This document shows, piece by piece, positions 61,301 to 64,000 of a DNA stretch of 64,000 nucleotides; position 1 is the first letter of the stretch; each line of letters opens with the position of its first letter. The notes beneath the pieces were generated by a model. It was not told where the DNA came from, did no database searches, and worked only from the letters and a program-made list of their open reading frames with translations. Position numbers and translations under genes: made by a program. Origin of the DNA: Inia geoffrensis (taxonomy: Eukaryota; Chordata; Mammalia; Artiodactyla; Iniidae); contig CM070909.1 in the NCBI GenBank assembly GCA_036417435.1, positions 5,116,597 to 5,180,596 of the forward strand. Reading direction: 5' to 3'.

Positions 61301-63322
61301 TCCCCCCACACGGATGCGCCATGGACTGAGGCTGTATCAACATGAATAAGACAAGTAATTCATACATTCATATGTGAAATTACATTGACATGCACAATTG
61401 GGTAACTCTGTGTAATGCTATGAAACAGTTACACCAAATTTATAATTAATAAAGAAATAACAATGCTTTTGGAAATTATGTGCATAGTAAAAATCCATTA
61501 AATACATCCAGGGTCAATAAAGTTATTCTGTGGGACTCTCTGCATCAGATAAGAGCTGCTTTTCCACAACCTTCCCCTCTCAGAGGAAATGGAAGAATTT
61601 AACCTTCTAAGTGATTATTCTGCTTTTACCTACAATTTGTATGTTCACTTATAACAGCACCAAGTCTTCCTACTCTGAAGCCTTATTGTCCGCTGGTGTG
61701 TTAGAGGCTCCAAGGGTTCATTTCTGATCAACTAGCAGTATGTCTTCTGACTAGAAATCAGAAGAGATTTTTGGTGTATAGGAAAATATACACCACTTGG
61801 CCAGTGACTGTCATGTCTTTCCCCTGTCTGCCCCAAACCAAATGCAGTTAATTTTACTACATGAAACATGTTACAGATGCCAAACCATTGAATGTCCACT
61901 TTTCTGATTCTAGCTGTGTTGACTAATTTGGTGTTCAAAACAGGTGAAAAGGATAATTTAAATAAGCGCCAACTTGATTTCACAGCACTTTTTGTCACAG
62001 AGGCAGTTCTACATTAAAAACTCTAAAGTTAGAATCGTACCCTGTCAAATGCAAACAGTACACACTGTAATAATTCACTTTCACGGACTCTTTTTTTAAA
62101 AGGGTAAATCAGTTTCATTCTTTCAATAGGGAAGACCCCTATCAAAATAGGCAAAATGGCTCCACTGTTACTTCCTCACAACAGCTAAAAGGAGGTTTCT
62201 GTTTTGACTCAGAATGCTCCATTTTACTGTTGTTTATTCAAAGAGTATCCCAAAGCCATAAAACACTATACAGTTAATCATTCTCCTAGGTAAAAATCTC
62301 AAGATTTGGGGGTTGCTAGATCAGAATGTTAACTGAATTCTCTATCTGGAAAAGCAGCAGCAAAGTACCACAGTGTTTAAAACAACTCCGAAAGATAGAC
62401 CTTCCATAGACATTAATGGGGCCAAAGAAAATCACATGTACTATATGTGTACCTAATGTATTCCATTAGAGTCAAGATCCCACCTTATTCAAAGAAAAAA
62501 AATTTCCAAGAGGGAACATTATGTGGGGCCTTTTACTTTGTTGACACCTCATTTTAAACAGCTAACAAATTAAAAGCAACTTTCCCTCTTCAATTATTCT
62601 TCACTCACTATTGGAAAAAAATGGACTCATCCATTGTCATTAGTGTCTCTTTGGAATAAAGTGAGGAGAAAACATGTTTGGGTAATGTCTGATAAAGAGA
62701 AAATTTGCTTTTGATTAAGCCAACGAGTTTAAATAATACACACATTCTTTGCTAAGATATGAAAATGCAAGGATCTGAATACGTTGGTGGGGGATAGGAG
62801 AATATAACAAAAGCTCAATTTTATGGCTCCCCGCTGATAGATGCCAAGGGTGTTAGAAGCATTCTCTCATGACTCCCTTGCTTTTCTCCCCCTTAAAGCC
62901 TTACGTAACAAAAAGTTATGGGAAACCATAGGAAAAACTGGTAACGTAAAAGCATAATATATTAGTAAGTCTAGCCCTGTTCTTTACTTAATTTGTATTA
63001 AAATTCCTGATGCCTGGATGTATTCACTTGTAATAAGTTTTGTCAGGAAGTTTATGTTACATACAGTACTGACAAAGAGGGAAGGCAGGCTGGAGCGTCG
63101 GTGCTTGCGCTGAAAGGCAGAGTGCATAGGCAGGACACTCTCCAATGCTTTAGAAAGCTTTTCGGCAGAGGTGTCCTCGGGGGCAGTCCGAAGGAGGGAA
63201 GGAGAAGGAGGTGCAGACAGCACTGGTGGTGGGGCGGAAGGAGCACTGGGAGAGATGCGGGACAGAGAGGGAACAGCAGAAAGATGGGGGACACAAACTG
63301 ACATGCTACGGCCACGACGAGG
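25067..63322 (-). CDS. WNK1: WNK1 lysine-deficient protein kinase, C-terminal 22 coding exons (partial gene)
   Basis: WNK1 is a chloride-sensing Ser/Thr kinase that phosphorylates SPAK/OSR1 to control cation-chloride cotransporters. The window lacks the kinase domain, which lies beyond the right edge. It holds everything from the nervous-system exons to the stop. The 22 exons, in transcript order from 63322 down to 25067, chain through all phases for 6,462 nt, that is 2,153 codons plus TAG. Landmarks: the HSN2 exon (60090-61331); the second CCT-like domain (47249-46082); RFxV-type docking motifs in exons at 45564, 36542/35337 and 34691-35337; a large Ser/Thr/Pro-rich exon (43619-45048); a C-terminal coiled coil (34691/34107); and the tail ending [10 protein letters not shown]. 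Not every transcript will include all exons, since several are alternative in human. No frameshift or early stop is seen. Confidence 0.96.
25572..25592. repeat. (GT)n microsatellite
   Basis: About ten GT units in the last WNK1 intron (25385-25814). That intron holds nothing else that I recognise. Confidence 0.9.
25815..26002 (-). CDS. WNK1: WNK1 exon with conserved [15 protein letters not shown] segment
   Basis: Encodes [20 protein letters not shown], then [20 protein letters not shown] and [13 protein letters not shown]. This amphipathic stretch is one of the best-conserved parts of the WNK C-terminus. Acceptor CCTTAG, donor GAG|GTCAGT. 188 nt, entering in phase 1. Confidence 0.95.
29528..29662 (-). 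mobile_element. Old CHR-type SINE fragment
   Basis: T-rich left end, then 'gatcttagttccctgaccag' and 'cctaaccacgggcctcc'. A tRNA-like head of an old CHR subfamily, minus orientation. Confidence 0.7.
30134..30336 (+). mobile_element. CHR-type SINE (young subfamily), copy 9
   Basis: Plus-oriented, B-box-like GGTTCGTGCCC, A tail. Target duplication CCTACYAAATTGG on both sides. Confidence 0.94.
32324..32518 (-). CDS. WNK1: WNK1 exon ([10 protein letters not shown] ... SAPGQ)
   Basis: Encodes [20 protein letters not shown] and later [20 protein letters not shown] up to SLSAPGQ. It includes an [12 protein letters not shown] block shared with human WNK1. Acceptor TTGGCAG, donor CAAG|GTAAGA. 195 nt, phase 1 to phase 1. 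Confidence 0.95.
32519..33907 (-). other. WNK1: WNK1 intron without recognised elements
   Basis: About 1.4 kb of A/T-rich intron sequence. I see no SINE, L1 or gene in it. Confidence 0.7.
33908..34107 (-). CDS. WNK1: WNK1 exon, C-terminal coiled coil and basic region
   Basis: Begins [20 protein letters not shown], the second half of the C-terminal coiled coil, which carries the HQ-type WNK-WNK contact residues. It then encodes [20 protein letters not shown], a basic stretch, and [11 protein letters not shown]. Human has SPQLSG where this reads SPGPG, one codon shorter. Acceptor TTCATAG, donor CCAG|GTCAGC. Confidence 0.94.
34108..34690 (-). other. WNK1: WNK1 intron
   Basis: 583 bp with no repeat or gene recognised. 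Confidence 0.7.
34691..35337 (-). CDS. WNK1: WNK1 exon with two RFxV motifs and start of coiled coil
   Basis: Starts [20 protein letters not shown]. Contains [20 protein letters not shown], two RFxV sites 13 residues apart that bind the CCT domains of SPAK/OSR1. Later comes [25 protein letters not shown], an acidic run leading into a coiled coil. The first V completes another RFQV with the previous exon. 647 nt, leaving phase 2. Confidence 0.96.
35338..36541 (-). other. WNK1: WNK1 intron with old L1/HAL1-like fragment
   Basis: Mostly anonymous; see the L1-like fragment at about 35,960-36,370. Confidence 0.7.
35960..36370 (+). mobile_element. Old L1 or HAL1 3'-end fragment
   Basis: Contains 'cctaatgactgacaatagga' and 'aaatggttagataaacctac', a decayed form of the common L1M/HAL1 3' region in the plus orientation. 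Both the boundary and the subfamily are uncertain. Confidence 0.5.
36542..36615 (-). CDS. WNK1: WNK1 small exon ending in GRFQ
   Basis: Encodes [20 protein letters not shown] then GRFQ. Joined to the next exon's VSV it forms an RFQV docking site across the splice junction. 74 nt, in-phase with its neighbours. Acceptor TTTCAG, donor CAG|GTAAGA. Confidence 0.93.
36981..37190 (+). mobile_element. CHR-type SINE (young subfamily), copy 10
   Basis: Plus-oriented, with an A-rich tail including AAAGACAAAAAAC. Duplication AAACTAAGG on both sides. Confidence 0.93.
37480..38170 (-). mobile_element. Old L1/HAL1-like fragment
   Basis: 'ttaatggctgcatagtgttg', 'ttatccaggcttctactgat' and 'ctccaaaaaggctgtaccaa' are the antisense wording of old L1M/HAL1 3' regions. 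It is split by the mariner hairpin at 37779-37833. Confidence 0.7.
37779..37833. mobile_element. Mariner MITE hairpin, possible miR-2284/2285-type precursor
   Basis: An almost pure inverted repeat. The left arm CTGGGTTGGCCAAAAAGTT pairs with AACTTTTTGGCCAACCCAA on the right, flanked by TA duplications. It is inserted in an L1 fragment within a WNK1 intron. Artiodactyl mariner hairpins of this wording are known to give rise to the large bovine miR-2284/2285 family. Whether this copy is processed cannot be told from sequence. Confidence 0.8.
38253..38478 (+). mobile_element. hAT-type non-autonomous DNA transposon
   Basis: Starts CAGGGAGCAGCAAACTATGA and ends AAGTTTGTCAACCCTG, imperfect inverted termini. 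Imperfect 8-bp flanks CTCTATAT and CTCTAGAC. The interior contains 'taaattttattggaacacag', an abundant mammalian hAT MITE. Confidence 0.75.
39297..39629 (+). mobile_element. Long older CHR-type SINE
   Basis: Plus-oriented: GGGGCTTCCCTGGTGGCACA head, then repeated 'cacaactactgaagcctg' blocks and an A-rich/AAT tail. AATGTTT occurs at both borders. Confidence 0.87.
40078..40138 (-). CDS. WNK1: WNK1 small exon ([20 protein letters not shown])
   Basis: Sixty-one nt encoding [20 protein letters not shown] plus one base. The donor is G|GTGAGA at 40077. A second donor G|GTAGAG at 40020 is in the same phase and would add 19 codons ([19 protein letters not shown]). I chose the first because it has the better consensus and joins like human (QKGVSQV against QKDVSQV). 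Confidence 0.85.
40692..40775 (-). CDS. WNK1: WNK1 exon ([13 protein letters not shown])
   Basis: 28 codons: [20 protein letters not shown] then VVLTSAVG, matching human [20 protein letters not shown]. Acceptor CCTTCAG, donor GGT|GTGAGT, phase 0 both ends. It is a candidate cassette exon. Confidence 0.93.
40776..42387 (-). other. WNK1: WNK1 intron with G-rich motif
   Basis: No repeat recognised. The + strand at 41702-41720 reads GGGTGGGGGGTAGGGTGGG, a G-quadruplex-type motif on the non-transcribed sense of RAD52 orientation (C-rich in WNK1 RNA). Confidence 0.65.
42388..42471 (-). CDS. WNK1: WNK1 exon ([11 protein letters not shown])
   Basis: 28 codons: [20 protein letters not shown] then FPGPSLTQ, close to human. 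Proline-rich with PxxP words. Acceptor CTGTAG, donor CAG|GTGCCC, phase 0. Confidence 0.93.
42472..43618 (-). other. WNK1: WNK1 intron
   Basis: About 1.1 kb. I recognise nothing in it apart from an A run near 43,420. Confidence 0.65.
43619..45048 (-). CDS. WNK1: WNK1 large Ser/Thr/Pro-rich exon
   Basis: 1,430 nt encoding a low-complexity Ser/Thr/Ala/Val/Pro-rich linker. Near the start it has [17 protein letters not shown]. Near the end it has a structured-looking island, [34 protein letters not shown], conserved with human. Many differences from human lie in the linker, as expected of disordered sequence. Acceptor TTTGCAG, donor CCA|GTAAGC. Confidence 0.96.
45564..45683 (-). CDS. WNK1: WNK1 exon with RRFIVSP motif
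   Basis: Encodes [20 protein letters not shown] then [23 protein letters not shown] fits the RFx(V/I) SPAK/OSR1 docking pattern. 120 nt, phase 1 to phase 1. Donor CAG|GTAAGG. Confidence 0.95.
45823..45877 (-). CDS. WNK1: WNK1 small exon ([18 protein letters not shown])
   Basis: 55 nt. Human reads KLEGEFKQPIP as I recall it; here one Gly codon is missing. Acceptor TTGTAG, donor TAG|GTGAAT. Confidence 0.92.
46082..46255 (-). CDS. WNK1: WNK1 exon, second half of CCT-like domain 2
   Basis: 58 codons: [20 protein letters not shown] then [20 protein letters not shown] and [11 protein letters not shown]. This is the helical half of a SPAK/OSR1-CCT-like (PF2) fold, followed by an acidic tail. Phase 0 both ends. 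Confidence 0.95.
46570..46686 (-). CDS. WNK1: WNK1 exon, first half of CCT-like domain 2
   Basis: 39 codons: [20 protein letters not shown] then [19 protein letters not shown], identical to human as I recall it. Beta strands of the CCT-like/PF2 domain that can bind RFxV peptides and helps regulate the kinase. Phase 0. Confidence 0.96.
47087..47249 (-). CDS. WNK1: WNK1 exon, basic region leading into CCT-like domain 2
   Basis: Encodes [20 protein letters not shown], then [20 protein letters not shown] and SRPKLRILN. Strongly basic, Arg/Ser-rich, conserved with human. 163 nt, enters in phase 2. Donor AAT|GTAAGC. Confidence 0.95.
47358..47455 (-). CDS. WNK1: WNK1 exon ([16 protein letters not shown])
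   Basis: 98 nt encoding [20 protein letters not shown] then [13 protein letters not shown]. Pro/Gln-rich linker. Acceptor TTTACAG, donor AG|GTATGT. Confidence 0.94.
48139..48417 (-). CDS. WNK1: WNK1 exon ([13 protein letters not shown])
   Basis: 93 codons: [20 protein letters not shown] through [19 protein letters not shown] to [10 protein letters not shown]. In human this and adjacent Pro/Gln-rich exons are alternatively spliced. Phase 0 both ends. Acceptor GTCACAG. Confidence 0.95.
48418..49153 (-). other. WNK1: WNK1 intron
   Basis: About 740 bp; no recognisable element besides an A-rich run near 48,490. Confidence 0.65.
49154..49594 (-). CDS. WNK1: WNK1 exon ([13 protein letters not shown] ... 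GDVLYQ)
   Basis: 147 codons, Pro/Gln/Ser-rich: [20 protein letters not shown] to [20 protein letters not shown] and SGDVLYQ. Conserved frame with human, phase 0 both ends. It corresponds to one of the alternatively spliced exons of human WNK1. Confidence 0.95.
49595..50926 (-). other. WNK1: WNK1 intron with old CHR SINE
   Basis: Holds the SINE at 50338-50508; nothing else recognised. Confidence 0.7.
50338..50508 (-). mobile_element. Older CHR-type SINE
   Basis: Minus-oriented. T/AT-rich left end, right end CCACCAGGGAAGTCCC. Duplication AGRGTTACTTTTC on both sides. Confidence 0.88.
50927..51076 (-). CDS. WNK1: WNK1 exon ([12 protein letters not shown])
   Basis: 50 codons: [20 protein letters not shown] to [16 protein letters not shown]. 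Gln-rich. The acceptor is CTCAGCAG, a tandem NAGNAG site that could add or drop one Gln. Phase 0. Confidence 0.93.
51904..52104 (-). mobile_element. CHR-type SINE (young subfamily), copy 11
   Basis: Minus-oriented, with a very short T tail. Flanked by AAATTTTTTAATTTTT and AAATTTTTAATTTTT duplications. Confidence 0.93.
53700..53822 (-). mobile_element. Old CHR-type SINE fragment
   Basis: Contains 'gatcttagttccctgaccag' and 'gcactgggagcagggagtcc', an eroded tRNA-like head in the minus orientation. Confidence 0.7.
54037..54250 (+). mobile_element. MIR SINE
   Basis: 'tggagtcagactacttggat', 'tttcccatctgtacaatgga' and 'aatgatagtacctatattta' are the core and 3' wording of a mammalian-wide MIR, plus orientation. 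Confidence 0.8.
55925..56423 (+). mobile_element. Complete Tigger1-type MITE
   Basis: Inverted termini CAGGCATCTCAGAAATATTA and AATGAGGTTTGCCTG, with TA duplications at 55923-55924 and 56424-56425. 499 bp with no transposase ORF. Internal words match both ends of Tigger1 ('aaccatcatctgagccttca'). A poly-A run lies at about 56,340. Confidence 0.85.
57064..57282 (+). mobile_element. MER2 (Tigger-related) MITE
   Basis: Starts CAGTTGATCCTCGAATAACA and ends CTGTTCAAGGGTCAAG, the termini of MER2, with TA before the left end. About 219 bp. It lies 290 bp downstream (in WNK1 sense) of the next WNK1 exon. Confidence 0.85.
57569..57652 (-). CDS. WNK1: WNK1 exon ([13 protein letters not shown])
   Basis: 28 codons: [20 protein letters not shown] then QPIQHSQQ. 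It is the exon that follows HSN2, and is joined to it in the nervous-system isoform. Acceptor CTTCAG, donor CAG|GTGAGA, phase 0. Confidence 0.93.
58136..58354 (+). mobile_element. MER20 (hAT-Charlie) element
   Basis: Begins CAATGGCTCTCAACCAGGGG and includes 'ggccagggatgctgctaaac', ending 'tttgagaaaccct'. Near-matching 8-bp duplications ACCTAGAG and ACCTAGAA flank it. Confidence 0.85.
59284..59495 (-). mobile_element. CHR-type SINE (young subfamily), copy 12
   Basis: Minus-oriented, T tail of about 20 bases. Perfect duplication CTGACTAATGCC on both sides. Confidence 0.94.
60090..61331 (-). CDS. WNK1: WNK1 HSN2 exon (nervous-system specific)
   Basis: 1,242 nt, 414 codons, phase 0 at both ends. 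Starts [20 protein letters not shown] and ends [12 protein letters not shown]. Includes SYSSDSS-like and [20 protein letters not shown] stretches. In human this exon is used in neuronal WNK1 and carries mutations causing hereditary sensory and autonomic neuropathy type II; it was first described as a separate gene. Here it is fully open and highly similar to human. The frame runs on 87 nt past the donor, so a retained-intron reading would end at 60003. Confidence 0.95.
61332..63064 (-). other. WNK1: WNK1 intron
   Basis: 1.7 kb between the HSN2 exon and the exon before it. No SINE or gene recognised, unusually repeat-poor for this window. Confidence 0.65.
63065..63322 (-). CDS. WNK1: WNK1 exon upstream of HSN2 ([14 protein letters not shown])
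   Basis: 86 codons: [20 protein letters not shown], then [20 protein letters not shown] and [13 protein letters not shown]. It joins the HSN2 exon in frame (VST then PQSMAHP), as in the long human neuronal isoform. Acceptor TTTAG, donor ACT|GTATGT. Confidence 0.92.
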
Positions 63323-64000
63323 CTAAACAGAAAACAAACACACACATGAAAAACACAGCACTCTGAAAACAGGATAACCAAAGGTACAATGGTAACAGGG
63401 CACACTTGACGTAAAGAAATGTTCCATCCTCCTCAATTCCACAAAGTCATTTTTTGAGGAGAGACGGAATCCCGCAAAGCACACTTGGCAGATCGTAACT
63501 ATTCTCTCTGCACTGTTGGTCACATATGAACAACCACAACAATGACCAAGTATCTTCCTAAACATTCTGCAATAACATTAATTGTTATGAGTGTGCGAGT
63601 AAGAACGACTGACTGACTGAGGCAGCAGAACAGACAGGGAAAATGATGAATGGTGGCTTGCAGTTTCTGCAAACTGATTAAGATTAAGCAAGAATGAATT
63701 CTATTAGTTTCACGTACATTGTAAGATGTAGATTTTAAGCCTGGATCACTTTGCAGGAGCTCTGGAAACCTCAGACATAAAAGATTTCTCAGTTTTATTT
63801 TAGAAGGCATTAAACAAAAAAGTTGTTGGCTCACAGTATTTTACTTATTACACTTGCCTATCTTTATCTATAAGTTAAAAAGTCATTTCCTACTAGGAAG
63901 AGCATTAGCTTTCTAGACATAATTCATAATAGATACAGGAAACATTCTGTATTTTTATTAAAGTAGTCAATGGAAAAGTATCTGAAATGTGAATCTCTAA
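63323..64000 (-). other. WNK1: WNK1 intron (partial)
   Basis: Sequence upstream of the last seen exon. No further exon or repeat is recognised before the window edge; the kinase-domain exons must lie to the right. Confidence 0.65.

Noticed and set aside
60003..61367. HSN2 as an independent single-exon gene of 454 codons.
   Set aside because: It has a proper acceptor at 61332 and a donor at 60089 in phase with flanking WNK1 exons. It is an exon of WNK1; the extra codons are intron read-through.
1..64000. CRISPR array, operon, defence system or other microbial features.
   Set aside because: Spliced genes, SINEs and L1 elements show vertebrate nuclear DNA. No regular short direct repeats with spacers were seen.

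Overview
This window is vertebrate nuclear DNA, almost certainly from a whale or dolphin. It carries the 3' parts of two convergent, intron-rich genes. Twelve copies of one very homogeneous tRNA-derived SINE (CHR type, about 200 bp, mostly with clear target-site duplications) lie among older CHR copies, L1 fragments and ancient mammalian DNA transposons. CHR SINEs occur in Cetacea, hippos and ruminants. The many near-identical young copies and the absence of recognisable ruminant Bov-B or Bov-A repeats point to Cetacea. Species assignment is inference.

Left third (about 1-21,375, + strand): RAD52, coding exons 2-12, from the initiator ATG at 606 to a stop at 21,090 and an AATAAA at 21,349. 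The ring-forming, DNA-binding N-terminal half is intact. Exon 8, as written, carries a net -1 (mod 3) length change compared with the human reading frame as I recall it. This would replace residues from about 233 onward and end translation in exon 11. The segment where human RAD52 binds RAD51 is also not recognisable. Intron 7 (12.4 kb) is a nest of L1, SINE and Tigger insertions.

Middle (about 21.4-25.07 kb): a gap of about 1.1 kb between the two 3' ends, holding a Tigger-like remnant split by a SINE. It is followed by the roughly 2.6-kb, apparently repeat-free 3' UTR of WNK1, which includes a strong G-quadruplex motif in the mRNA sense.

Right two-thirds (25,067-64,000, - strand): WNK1, 22 coding exons from the nervous-system-type exons (including the large HSN2 exon) to the stop codon. 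All splice phases chain without a break, giving 2,153 in-window codons before the stop. The kinase domain and first autoinhibitory domain lie beyond the right edge. The in-window part encodes the second CCT-like domain, four RFxV-type SPAK/OSR1-docking motifs, Ser/Thr/Pro/Gln-rich linkers and the C-terminal coiled coil.

The two genes have unrelated jobs (homologous recombination and single-strand annealing; ion-transport kinase signalling). They are neighbours by synteny, as in human. I found no CRISPR array, operon, classical RNA gene or novel multi-gene system. The most notable items are the RAD52 frameshift with C-terminal divergence, a mariner hairpin resembling artiodactyl miR-2284/2285 precursors, a 3' UTR G-quadruplex in WNK1, and a three-level transposon nest. 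Comparisons with human proteins rely on recall, not on a database search.
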